Origin: CACKLF01 sp002725175
GTDB lineage: Bacteria; Pseudomonadota; Alphaproteobacteria; Rhodobacterales; Rhodobacteraceae
Direction: 5' to 3'
DNA length: 28,364 nucleotides
Assembly: GCA_002725175.2 (NCBI GenBank)
Contig: PBQX02000001.1
Coordinates: 1 to 28,364 of the forward strand
Position numbers and translations under genes: made by a program. This document shows positions 1 through 7,268 of the stretch, piece after piece. The number at the start of each line of letters is the position of its first letter. The first letter of the stretch is position 1. The notes under the pieces are model-generated. The model ran no database searches. It was not told the DNA's origin and was given only the letters and a program-made list of their open reading frames with translations.

Positions 1-39
1 TGCATCGTATGATTTTTCTGCTAGATCGTCTTTTTTCAT
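1..39 (-). CDS. gyrB: DNA gyrase subunit B, first 13 codons only
   Basis: The reverse strand carries an ATG at 39-37 followed by 13 open codons, MKKDDLAEKSYDA, running off the window edge. A GAGG ribosome-binding site lies at 46-49, six bases before the ATG. The gene follows recF in the same direction, where gyrB sits in the common dnaA-dnaN-recF-gyrB order. GyrB proteins often begin with a short acidic, variable tail and then a Y-x-A/S motif before the ATPase domain; the SYDA end fits. GyrB is the ATPase half of the type II topoisomerase that introduces negative supercoils. No catalytic motif is visible, so identity rests on position, ribosome-binding site and the short N-terminus. Confidence 0.7.
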   Translation of the reverse strand, partial: MKKDDLAEKSYDA

Positions 40-107
40 AATTTGCCTCAAGTAACGATAATATAATTAGATTTATTTGTCACTAAAAGGAATGAAAATT
101 GTTAACT

Positions 108-1193
108 TTATTTTATATAAGAATTTCCGCCTTTATTAAGGATTTCTACATAATTTAAGTCATCATAATCATACTTAAAAAAACTTTGATCAGTCGCAGT
201 AATAAAGAACTGGGCCTTAAGCGCAAAAAGTTGCAATATCAGTTCATTTCTTCTTTCATGATCGAGATGTGCTCCAATTTCATCTAACAGTAGAATAGGT
301 GGCACTCCAAAAAGTTTTACTATTTCTCTAGACATAGACAAAATAATAGATACTAAAAGAGCTTTTTGTTCTCCAGTGGAGCAATCTTTAGCATCTATGC
401 CTTTATCGATATAAATCAGATTTAAATCAGATTTATGTGGTCCGACTGATGTTCTTCCAGAAAAAATATCTAGATTACGATTATCTCTCAGCTTCATTAG
501 ATATGTATCTTTATTGATGAAATTTTCACCCAAAATTTCAAGTTTTGGCTTAGGAAAATTTGCTTGCACCTTTGCAGACTTGTTTAGAATTTTTACTGTG
601 TCAGATCTATTACGAAAAATTTCAATTCCATAATTAACAATTTGAACCTCCAGAGAATCCATCCAGCTTTTTTCATAGTTTCCTAGCCGAAAAAGTTCAT
701 TTCTTTCTCTAACTAGTTTTTCGTAATATAGTAGAAATTTCCCATGGTTAGGATAAAACCCATATGCAATTCTATCTATAAAATTTCTTCTTTCCAATGC
801 TCCAGATGTCCAAAGTCTATCCATTTGAGGAGTAATCCAAAGAATTTTCACTAAATCATTCATCTTTGATTGTGTAGTTTTTTTGCCGTCTAGGCTCGTT
901 TTTTTGTCACCTGATTCCTGAAAAGATACTTCAATTTCAAATACTTCTTCTAGCTCTTCAAAAGTTCCTTGTATCTTCCAGCCATAATTCTCGGGCTTAC
1001 GAGAGTTTTCATAATTTTTGGATTTTCGCAAACCTCTACCTGGAGAAAAAAGGGAAATGGCTTCGAGTATATTAGTCTTACCGCTGCCATTAGGTCCAGT
1101 GAAAACAGTCCCATTTGAAGAGAAAGTAAGTGTTTCCTTTTTATAACTTCTGAAATGATTTAAGATTAATGACTTTAAAAAAATGCCGGCCAT
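108..1193 (-). CDS. recF: DNA replication and repair protein RecF
   Basis: RecF is an SMC-like ATPase that, with RecO and RecR, loads RecA at single-strand gaps. Its 361 residues match the family length. The N-terminus has the family pattern LxLxxFRSY (residues 9-17). Walker A is GPNGSGKT at 33-40. The ABC-type signature starts STGEQKALL at 272. Walker B is ILLLDEIGAHLD at 300-311. The RecF-typical TSVGPHKSDL lies at 248-257. The start lies 20 bases after the dnaN stop, so it is probably co-transcribed with dnaN; gyrB follows 68 bases on. The ATG and the conserved N-terminus agree, so the start is secure. No anomaly seen. Confidence 0.96.
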   Translation of the reverse strand: MAGIFLKSLILNHFRSYKKETLTFSSNGTVFTGPNGSGKTNILEAISLFSPGRGLRKSKNYENSRKPENYGWKIQGTFEELEEVFEIEVSFQESGDKKTSLDGKKTTQSKMNDLVKILWITPQMDRLWTSGALERRNFIDRIAYGFYPNHGKFLLYYEKLVRERNELFRLGNYEKSWMDSLEVQIVNYGIEIFRNRSDTVKILNKSAKVQANFPKPKLEILGENFINKDTYLMKLRDNRNLDIFSGRTSVGPHKSDLNLIYIDKGIDAKDCSTGEQKALLVSIILSMSREIVKLFGVPPILLLDEIGAHLDHERRNELILQLFALKAQFFITATDQSFFKYDYDDLNYVEILNKGGNSYIK

Positions 1194-1213
1194 ATAAAGC
1201 TCAACTTCCTAGG

Positions 1214-2332
1214 TTAAACCCTCATTGGCATTACTACGTATATGGCACTATCATCTTTTCCTTCTTGCATTAGAGCTGGATCACCAGAAGACTTGAAGAA
1301 AAAAACCGCGTTTTCCTTCTCGACTTGCGATGCTAACTCCTGCAAGTATTTTGCGTTAAACCCAATCTCAATTTTTTCATCTGAATAGGCAACTATCAGC
1401 TCTTCATTCGCAGCACCACTTTCAGGTGAATTAACCGATAACAATAATTTATCTTCAGATAAAATTAACTTAACAGCTCTAGCCTTATCCAAAGAGACAG
1501 TTGAAACCCTGTCTACAGCCTTAGAGAATTCATCTGCATCAACTTCCATTCTATTTTTATTATCTTTTGGTATTACTCTCGAGTAATCTGGAAATGTTCC
1601 ATCTATTACCTTGGAAGTTATCGTGGTTCCAGAGTTGGAAAATCTGATTTTATTTGGAGACACTGACACTGCAATTCTTTCCTCTATTCCGTCCAAAATC
1701 GATCGAACTTCTCCAACTGTTTTCCTTGGGATTATTACCCCAGGGATTTGATCTGCGGTATCAGGAAGGTCACAATCAATTCTTGCTAATCGATGACCAT
1801 CTGTAGCTACAGCACGCAAGACTTTTTTTCCATCTTCTTCACTGCAATGGAGGTATACGCCGTTCAAATAATAACGTGTCTCTTCTGATGACATTGCAAA
1901 CTTTGATTTCTCAAGCAACCTCCTTAAATCATTAGAAGGGATAGAAAAATTACACTCATATTCAGACGATGCCATCATGGGAAAATCATCTTTTGACAAA
2001 GTGGCTAGAGAAAAACTTGACCTACCAGACCTTAGTTCAAGTCGACCTTTTTGTTGATCATGCTGTAAATTAAGGCGTGCTCCCTCTTTCAATTTTCTAA
2101 CAATTTCATAAAGGGTATTTGCATTTACTGTTACTGCTCCACTTCCTTCTATAGTTGCCTCAAGCATATCAATAATTTCAATATCAAGGTCTGTAGTCCT
2201 ACAACTTACCTTATTATTATGTGCTTCTATTAAAATATTGCTCAATATAGGAATAGTTGTTCTTCTTTCCACTATTGATTGCGCTCTGCTCATCACCCTA
2301 AGCAAATCATTGCGCTCTACGTCAATTTTCAT
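1214..2332 (-). CDS. dnaN: DNA polymerase III subunit beta (sliding clamp)
   Basis: The sliding clamp is a ring-shaped dimer that tethers the replicative polymerase to DNA. The 372-residue length is normal. The N-terminus MKIDVERNDLLRVMSRAQ and the adjoining ERRTTIPILSNILIEA stretch are typical of the first clamp domain. Domain-two features include RYYLNGVYLH and ATDGHRLAR (about residues 153-182). The protein ends YVVMPMRV, close to the usual clamp C-terminus (VMPMR), which helps form the partner-binding pocket. It lies 87 bases after dnaA and 20 bases before recF, all on the minus strand. A strong promoter-like pair with an inverted repeat in the dnaA-dnaN gap suggests dnaN also has its own promoter. 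Confidence 0.97.
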   Translation of the reverse strand: MKIDVERNDLLRVMSRAQSIVERRTTIPILSNILIEAHNNKVSCRTTDLDIEIIDMLEATIEGSGAVTVNANTLYEIVRKLKEGARLNLQHDQQKGRLELRSGRSSFSLATLSKDDFPMMASSEYECNFSIPSNDLRRLLEKSKFAMSSEETRYYLNGVYLHCSEEDGKKVLRAVATDGHRLARIDCDLPDTADQIPGVIIPRKTVGEVRSILDGIEERIAVSVSPNKIRFSNSGTTITSKVIDGTFPDYSRVIPKDNKNRMEVDADEFSKAVDRVSTVSLDKARAVKLILSEDKLLLSVNSPESGAANEELIVAYSDEKIEIGFNAKYLQELASQVEKENAVFFFKSSGDPALMQEGKDDSAIYVVMPMRV

Positions 2333-2367
2333 ACTGTTCCCAATTTAAATATAAACTATAAGCGACA

Positions 2368-2390
2368 AACAATATCTATTGTATATTGTT
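2368..2390. repeat. 23-bp perfect inverted repeat in the dnaA-dnaN gap
   Basis: Arms AACAATAT (2368-2375) and ATATTGTT (2383-2390) are perfect 8-bp inverted copies separated by seven bases. The repeat is centred on the predicted -10 of the minus-strand dnaN promoter. It is not followed by a T-run in the direction of transcription (the T-run comes before it), so it does not look like an intrinsic terminator. A DNA-bound regulator site or a hairpin in the dnaA-dnaN messenger are both possible. Confidence 0.45.
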
Positions 2391-2406
2391 AAAAAAAACG
2401 GGTCAA
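2378..2406 (-). promoter_or_regulatory. Predicted dnaN promoter
   Basis: Reading the minus strand, a -35 hexamer TTGACC (2406-2401) and a -10 hexamer TACAAT (2383-2378) are separated by exactly 17 bases. Each matches the sigma-70-type consensus at five of six positions. Transcription would begin near 2371, leaving a leader of about 40 bases before the dnaN ATG at 2332. The -10 lies within the inverted repeat 2368-2390, so a protein bound there would block initiation. Confidence 0.6.
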
Positions 2407-2419
2407 ATTAATTTAATTA

Positions 2420-3808
2420 TCAAGCTTCTAACATTCTTCTTAAAATTTCTACCTCTTCTGACAGCTGAGCATCTACAAACTTAAGTTCCTCAATTTTTCT
2501 TACTGCATGAATTACAGTAGTATGGTCCCTACCCCCAAACCTTCTACCTATCTCTGGTAAAGATTTTGAAGTGAGCATTTTAGAAAGAAACATTGCTACT
2601 TGTCGGGGTCTGGCTATTGATCTAGATCTCCTTGCAGACATTAAATCTGTCATTCTAAGATTGTAATGATCCGCTACTTTTCTAATGATTTCTTCTATTG
2701 TAACCTTTCGATCTGATACCCTTAATATGTCCGCAAGGCATTCTTGCACCATATCCATATCTATCTCTTTACCTACCAAAGATGCAAAGGCAAATAATCT
2801 GATTAAAGCGCCTTCCAAGACCCTAACATTAGACGAGATCCTATGCGCCAGAAACTCAAGAATTCCATCAGAAATTACCACTTCAGGATGATAAACCGAA
2901 TGAGTTTCAATCTTTGCCTGCAATATTCCCAATCTAAGTTCGTAATCGGTTGGGTGCAAATCCACTACTAAACCCCAAGCCAAACGAGATTTAATTCTTT
3001 CTTCTAAGCCATCTATTTCTCCAGGTGCTCTATCTGCAGAAATAACTATATGCTTACCCTGATCTATCAAAGCATTAAATGTATGGAAAAACTCATCCTG
3101 AGTGGATTCNTTTCCNGCTATAAACTGCACATCATCAACCATTAACATATCAACAGATCTAAATANCTGCTTAAAACCNTGCATATCTTTAAATCTNAAA
3201 GCTTGCACAAATCTATACATAAATTGTTCAGCAGANAGATATAAGATTTTGGATTGCTTTTTTTGNGCTCTAACTTTCCACGCAATTGCATGCATCAAAT
3301 GTGTCTTCCCCAGGCCTACTCCACCATAAAGAAACAGTGGGTTAAATGATACTGAGTCTGACTCAGCTACCCTTCTGGCTGCAGCATGAGCAAGCTCGTT
3401 AGGTTTTCCAACCACAAAGCTTTCAAAAGTAAAGCGTTTGTCTAAAGGAGATACTGGAAGTTCAGAATCGGATTCGATTAGCCCTCTTTTTGGTTCGGTT
3501 TTTTTTATAAAATCAACCTTGGTATGAGTTTTTTTTGATTCACCTCTAGGTTGAATTATTGACATAAACTCTAAACGGTCAATCTGAAAACCGTCAGACT
3601 GAAAAGCACTAACGATTTTTTCACCATAATTACGATTAACCCAATCCCCAATAAATCCAGTTGGAGATCTAAATATTGCCCTTTTATCTGATATTTCTAT
3701 GAATTTAAGAGGCTTCAACCAGTTTTCAAAAGCACTTTGACCAATTTCTCTTTTTAATCTTTCCGAGATACTTTCCCAGATATCTTTATCTATTTCCTTA
3801 TATGACAT
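2420..3808 (-). CDS. dnaA: Chromosomal replication initiator protein DnaA
   Basis: DnaA is the AAA+ protein that binds oriC, melts it and helps load the helicase. At 462 residues it is of normal size. Domain I is about residues 1-85 (WESISERLKREIGQSAFENW fits the usual W-x-x-x-L core). The AAA+ domain has Walker A GGVGLGKT at 162-169, Walker B MLMVDDVQ at 221-228, an arginine finger in RIKSRLAWGL near R275, and sensor II in NVRVLEG at 327-333. The C-terminal DNA-binding domain carries RSRSIARPRQVAM near 395 and the DnaA signature GGRDHTTVIHAVRKIE at 425-440. Seven N bases at 3110-3266 fall in the AAA+ core; six are at third codon positions. A promoter is predicted at 3884-3912. Confidence 0.97.
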   Translation of the reverse strand: MSYKEIDKDIWESISERLKREIGQSAFENWLKPLKFIEISDKRAIFRSPTGFIGDWVNRNYGEKIVSAFQSDGFQIDRLEFMSIIQPRGESKKTHTKVDFIKKTEPKRGLIESDSELPVSPLDKRFTFESFVVGKPNELAHAAARRVAESDSVSFNPLFLYGGVGLGKTHLMHAIAWKVRXQKKQSKILYXSAEQFMYRFVQAXRFKDMXGFKQXFRSVDMLMVDDVQFIXGXESTQDEFFHTFNALIDQGKHIVISADRAPGEIDGLEERIKSRLAWGLVVDLHPTDYELRLGILQAKIETHSVYHPEVVISDGILEFLAHRISSNVRVLEGALIRLFAFASLVGKEIDMDMVQECLADILRVSDRKVTIEEIIRKVADHYNLRMTDLMSARRSRSIARPRQVAMFLSKMLTSKSLPEIGRRFGGRDHTTVIHAVRKIEELKFVDAQLSEEVEILRRMLEA

Positions 3809-3883
3809 TAACCATCCAAAATTACGTAATCATCTTTAGTAAATAGAAACTAAACTTTTAAAGGGAATCTATTAATAAGATTA

Positions 3884-3912
3884 ATTTTATGACGGTCTTC
3901 TGATTCTATCAA
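3884..3912 (-). promoter_or_regulatory. Predicted dnaA promoter
   Basis: On the minus strand the -35 hexamer TTGATA (3912-3907) and -10 hexamer TAAAAT (3889-3884) are spaced by 17 bases. Each matches the sigma-70-type consensus at five of six positions. The leader to the dnaA ATG (3808) would be about 70 bases. The site lies in the 145-base rpsT-dnaA gap, so dnaA can be transcribed independently of rpsT. I saw no consensus DnaA box (TTATCCACA) here, so autoregulation is not shown by the sequence. Confidence 0.58.
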
Positions 3913-3929
3913 TAGGACTGAAATAGGAA

Positions 3930-3958
3930 CATAGAAATTTTTTAATTTATTTTCTATG
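3930..3958. repeat. AT-rich inverted repeat at the 3' end of rpsT
   Basis: Arms CATAGAAA (3930-3937) and TTTCTATG (3951-3958) form a perfect 8-bp inverted repeat around a 13-base AT-only loop, overlapping the rpsT stop codon. It could fold at the end of the rpsT messenger. There is no clear T-run after it on the minus strand and the stem is AT-rich, so I do not call it a rho-independent terminator. Confidence 0.35.
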
Positions 3959-4217
3959 AAAGTGCTTTTATTTTCCCAGATAGCTGAGATATTTTCCTAG
4001 CAGCGGTATTCTTTTTTAATATGCCCTTTGATATACCTCTTTGTATCTCTGGTTCGGCCAAAGCAAAGTGCTCTTTAGCATTTTTCTTGTCACCTTTTTG
4101 TACATTTTCTTCAACAAGCTTTATAAAAGTCTTGATCCTTGACCTGCGAGATTTTTTAATCTCTGTTTTCTTTTGAAGCTGCCGAGCTCTCTTCTTAGAT
4201 TGTGGCGTGTTAGCCAT
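3954..4217 (-). CDS. rpsT: 30S ribosomal protein S20
   Basis: S20 is a small, basic primary 16S rRNA-binding protein of the 30S subunit. The 87-residue product begins MANTPQSKKRARQ and contains the conserved C-terminal KNTAARK block near residues 69-75; both are diagnostic. A GGAGAG ribosome-binding site sits six bases before the ATG. It lies between the enoyl-CoA hydratase gene and dnaA, the usual alphaproteobacterial position. A promoter with a perfect TTGACA -35 lies just upstream, so it is probably transcribed mainly from its own start. Confidence 0.96.
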   Translation of the reverse strand: MANTPQSKKRARQLQKKTEIKKSRRSRIKTFIKLVEENVQKGDKKNAKEHFALAEPEIQRGISKGILKKNTAARKISQLSGKIKALS

Positions 4218-4244
4218 TTATTTCTCTCCATATTTCAAAGTCCT

Positions 4245-4273
4245 TCGATACACACAGAACTTTTCTTTGTCAA
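4245..4273 (-). promoter_or_regulatory. Predicted rpsT promoter
   Basis: The minus strand shows a perfect -35 TTGACA (4273-4268), a 17-base spacer and a weak -10 TATCGA (4250-4245). A strong -35 with a loose -10 is common for alphaproteobacterial housekeeping promoters (established knowledge). Transcription would start near 4238, about 20 bases before the rpsT ATG, leaving room for the ribosome-binding site. It lies between the enoyl-CoA hydratase stop and rpsT. Confidence 0.62.
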
Positions 4274-4286
4274 TCACTGTTGTCTC

Positions 4287-5063
4287 TTATTGATTTCTAA
4301 AGTGAGGTTTTCTTTTTTCAATAAAGGCAGCCATACCTTCTTCTTTGTCATCAGTGCCAAATAGAGAATGAAAGCTTTTTCTTTCAAACCTTAACCCTTC
4401 GCTCAGGGTCATTTCGTAAGACCTATTGACCGACTCTTTAATATACTTAACAGACAAAGATGATTTCTCCGCTATTTTCCCAGCTACTTCCACAACCTCC
4501 TGCCTTAATTCGCTAGCTGGCACAATTCTACTTACCAAGCCACTTCTTTCTGCTTCTTCCGCATTCATAAAACGCCCAGTCAAGTGCATTTCCATAGATT
4601 TTGATTTTCCCACAAATTTTGTTAACCTTTGCGTTCCACCTATCCCTGCCATTACCCCCAAGTTAATCTCGGGCTGACCAAATTGAGCTGATTCTGAACA
4701 AATAATAAAATCGCACATCATTGCCAACTCACATCCACCACCTAAAGCATATCCTGAAACAGCTGCAATAAGTGGTTTTTCAAGATTTTCTATGGCTTCT
4801 GTAGCTGGGCTAAAAAAATCATTCTCCACTATATCTACAAAACCCTTGTCATGCATGTCTTTTATATCTGCACCTGCAGCAAAAACTTTTTCTGTTCCAG
4901 TAAGCACCACTGCTCTAACACTCTTATCCCTTTGGCAGTCAATTATCAAAGCTGCAAGTTCCGACAGAAGCTCTGCATTAAGCGCATTAAGGGCATCCGG
5001 CCTATTAATTTGTATAATTCTTACGTGATTATCATTTTCTACTTCAAAAAATTTATGAGCCAT
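4287..5063 (-). CDS. Enoyl-CoA hydratase / crotonase family protein
   Basis: Crotonase-fold enzyme predicted to add water across the double bond of 2-enoyl-CoA in fatty-acid or amino-acid breakdown. The 258-residue length is typical of a stand-alone short-chain hydratase. The oxyanion-hole segments are FAAGADIKDM (61-70) and GYALGGGCELAMMCD (104-118). The two catalytic glutamates expected of true hydratases are present: E112 in GGGCEL and E132 in QPEINLGVMAG. Having both makes hydration more likely than isomerase or decarboxylase activity, although chain-length specificity cannot be read. It lies between mutM and rpsT, the usual place for this gene in alphaproteobacteria (called fadB1x or echA in some genomes). 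It is 78 bases after mutM and 69 before rpsT. Confidence 0.92.
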   Translation of the reverse strand: MAHKFFEVENDNHVRIIQINRPDALNALNAELLSELAALIIDCQRDKSVRAVVLTGTEKVFAAGADIKDMHDKGFVDIVENDFFSPATEAIENLEKPLIAAVSGYALGGGCELAMMCDFIICSESAQFGQPEINLGVMAGIGGTQRLTKFVGKSKSMEMHLTGRFMNAEEAERSGLVSRIVPASELRQEVVEVAGKIAEKSSLSVKYIKESVNRSYEMTLSEGLRFERKSFHSLFGTDDKEEGMAAFIEKRKPHFRNQ

Positions 5064-5141
5064 CTAATTATAATATGCCTTTTCTAATTCTGAATCATTA
5101 ATAAAAAATCTGCTACTAGCTATTAATATTAGAGGTCAATG

Positions 5142-6044
5142 TCAATGCTGACAATTGTTACAAAAAAATGATGATCTTCCACTTTGGATAATTCTCTGAA
5201 TCTTATTCGAACATTTTTTATTCTTGCAACTNTCTTTCTCTCTATCATATACGCTAAAGTGCATTTGAAAATAACCCATGCCTCCAGACGTATTTCTAAA
5301 ATCCTTTAATGAAGAACCTCCCTTGAGGATTGCATTATTTAATACATTTTTTGTCTCTTTTATTATTCTATTTATTTCTATTCTTCTTAAAGTGTCGGAC
5401 AGTCTCAATGGTGAAACCCTAGATTTCCATAAAATTTCTGAGGCATAAATATTTCCAATTCCTGCCACTACCTCTTGGCTCATTAATGTTGATTTAATGG
5501 TGCTTTTTTTCCTTAGAAGTCTTCCCTCAAGATACTTCAAAGAGAACTCACTGCTTAGAGGCTCAGGGCCCAAATTTCTCAACCATTTATGGGATAAAAC
5601 TGCCTCNGATTTAACCAAATCCATTGCTCCAAATCTCCTGGTGTCATTGTAGATCAAATTTTGCTCCTTTCCTTTCATATTAACAAACTTAAAAACAACA
5701 TGATCATGCTTTTCCCATACCTTAGTCAAAGTTTTACTTTTTCTGGCGGTGTTATGATAGAAAGCGCCCACATCTTCCTGGGATAACTCATCTTTAGTAA
5801 TTATAATTCGTCCGGTCATTCCTAGATGAATAATCAAAGTATTTAAATTATCCGTCTCAATAAGAATATATTTTCCACGCCTACTCACGTTTTTTACTAG
5901 AGAAAATTTTAGCCTTTTTGGCATATCACTAGGTAATGGCCACCTCAAATTTGAACGATTAAGTATGACATCTAGAAATTTTGATCCCACCAATGCTGGC
6001 TTAATTCCTTGACACACCGTTTCAACTTCTGGCAATTCTGGCAT
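5142..6044 (-). CDS. mutM: Formamidopyrimidine-DNA glycosylase (MutM/Fpg)
   Basis: A bifunctional glycosylase/AP lyase that removes 8-oxoguanine and formamidopyrimidines from DNA. The product starts MPELPEVETV: after Met removal the proline is the nucleophile and the next glutamate is catalytic. Other family residues are present: K58 in RRGKYILIE, GIGNIYASE (195-203) with the helix-two-turn-helix asparagine, and a C-terminal zinc finger C273-x4-C278-x16-C295-x2-C298 with R290 just before the last Cys pair. At 300 residues it is longer than the usual 270-285; the extra length is a lysine-rich insertion at about 84-115, before the HDHVVFKF strand. The usual alphaproteobacterial neighbour ubiE is absent on the divergent side. 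Confidence 0.95.
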   Translation of the reverse strand: MPELPEVETVCQGIKPALVGSKFLDVILNRSNLRWPLPSDMPKRLKFSLVKNVSRRGKYILIETDNLNTLIIHLGMTGRIIITKDELSQEDVGAFYHNTARKSKTLTKVWEKHDHVVFKFVNMKGKEQNLIYNDTRRFGAMDLVKXEAVLSHKWLRNLGPEPLSSEFSLKYLEGRLLRKKSTIKSTLMSQEVVAGIGNIYASEILWKSRVSPLRLSDTLRRIEINRIIKETKNVLNNAILKGGSSLKDFRNTSGGMGYFQMHFSVYDREKXSCKNKKCSNKIQRIIQSGRSSFFCNNCQH

Positions 6045-6093
6045 TATAATTTAATTAATTCTAAACGTTTTTAAAAAGATTGAGTGAAATTAA

Positions 6094-7023
6094 ATGAAAA
6101 CAGTATTTATTTCTAACCCAGAATGCAATAAGCACATAAACCCTATAGGGCACCCTGAGCAGGTTTTACGATTAAAAACTATCATTAGCACCTTAAATTC
6201 TGATTCGTTTAGCAACCTACATAAAAAANNGGCTAAAATAGGGAGCTTCCAAGATGTACTTAGTCTTCACTCAAAAGACCATTTGGATTTAATAATAGAA
6301 AAATCTACCCATTTGGAGCAGAGTAATTTGGATGCCGACACCATTGTTAACAGAGACAGTCTCCCCGCAGCACTTTACGGTATTGGATCTGTAAAACAAG
6401 CGATTGATCTTGTTATAGGTGGTGAAGCAAAAAATGCCTTCTGTGCAACTCGTCCACCGGGTCACCATGCTGAGAGAAATAAAGCTATGGGTTTTTGTAT
6501 ATTTGGAAANGTTGCGATTGGAGCCAAATATGCTTTAAGCCATAAATCAATAAGTAAAGTTGCTATTCTTGATTTTGATGTGCACCACGGTAATGGCACA
6601 CAAAATCTCATTTGGAACGAAAAAAACATCCTTTTTATTTCCTCACATCAGATGCCTTTATTTCCGGGAAGCGGCTATTCGGACGAAACTGGAGCATTTA
6701 ACAATATTTTGAATGTACCCTTAACANCTGGAACTGACGGATCTCATTATCTTAAGGTCATGGACGAGATAATTCTTCCTAAAATTGAAAATTTTAGTCC
6801 AGATATTATATTGCTGTCAGCAGGTTTCGATGCCCACAAGAATGATCCCTTAGCTAANCTTAATTGGCTTTCNGAAGACTACTATAAAATCACTCAAAAG
6901 ATGTGCTTTNTGGCCGAAAAACTTTGCAAAAAAAGAATGGTATCTTCNTTAGAAGGTGGCTACAATCTTTCTGCATTGGGAGAGTCTGTGGCTTTTCATG
7001 TAAAGGCGCTTATGGAGGGCTAA
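6094..7023 (+). CDS. Histone deacetylase family protein (acetyl-amide hydrolase)
   Basis: A zinc-dependent arginase/deacetylase-fold enzyme. In bacteria this family removes acetyl groups from small amines such as acetylpolyamines or from proteins; the substrate here is unknown. The 309 residues cover one catalytic domain. Key motifs: RPPGHHAERNKAMGFC (120-135) with the catalytic His pair H124/H125; DFDVHHGNGT (160-169) supplying zinc ligands D162 and H164; SAGFDAH (242-248) with ligand D246; and LEGGYN (286-291) with the transition-state tyrosine Y290. It is divergent from mutM across only 49 bases and has xseB one base after its stop, so these two and ispA form an operon. A deacetylase-xseB-ispA order is familiar from Rhodobacterales (recollection, unchecked). 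Two adjacent N bases at 6229-6230 leave one residue unknown. Confidence 0.9.
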   Translation: MKTVFISNPECNKHINPIGHPEQVLRLKTIISTLNSDSFSNLHKKXAKIGSFQDVLSLHSKDHLDLIIEKSTHLEQSNLDADTIVNRDSLPAALYGIGSVKQAIDLVIGGEAKNAFCATRPPGHHAERNKAMGFCIFGXVAIGAKYALSHKSISKVAILDFDVHHGNGTQNLIWNEKNILFISSHQMPLFPGSGYSDETGAFNNILNVPLTXGTDGSHYLKVMDEIILPKIENFSPDIILLSAGFDAHKNDPLAXLNWLXEDYYKITQKMCFXAEKLCKKRMVSXLEGGYNLSALGESVAFHVKALMEG

Positions 7024-7024
7024 A

Positions 7025-7258
7025 ATGGAAGAAAATGAAATATCCAAACTTTCGTTTGAAGAAGCAATAAAAGATCTACAAAAGATTGTAGAAGAGTTAG
7101 AGAATGGTAATGTCGAGTTGGAAAAGTCCATAGAATTATATGAAAAGGGCGCAAAACTTAGGATACATTGTGAAAATAAATTGAAAGTTGCAGAAAAGAA
7201 AATATCCAAAATTTCTCTTGAAAAAGATGGAGAAGTTTCCNTTATAGATTCTGAATAG
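7025..7258 (+). CDS. xseB: Exodeoxyribonuclease VII small subunit
   Basis: Small helical subunit that binds several-fold to XseA to form exonuclease VII, which digests single-stranded DNA during repair. The 77-residue product has the family core LSFEEAIKDLQKIVEELENG (residues 9-28), then a long charged helix with LEKSIELYEKG and a lysine-rich tail. The ATG lies one base after the upstream deacetylase stop, indicating translational coupling, and ispA starts 11 bases after it. An xseB-ispA pairing is very common in proteobacteria. The large subunit xseA is not in this window. Confidence 0.93.
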   Translation: MEENEISKLSFEEAIKDLQKIVEELENGNVELEKSIELYEKGAKLRIHCENKLKVAEKKISKISLEKDGEVSXIDSE

Positions 7259-7268
7259 AGAACCGGAA

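Noticed and set aside
2685..3329. Plus-strand frames within dnaA as hidden genes
   Set aside because: Their translations are low-complexity shadows of the AAA+ coding sequence, and the N bases are phased to the dnaA frame, not theirs.
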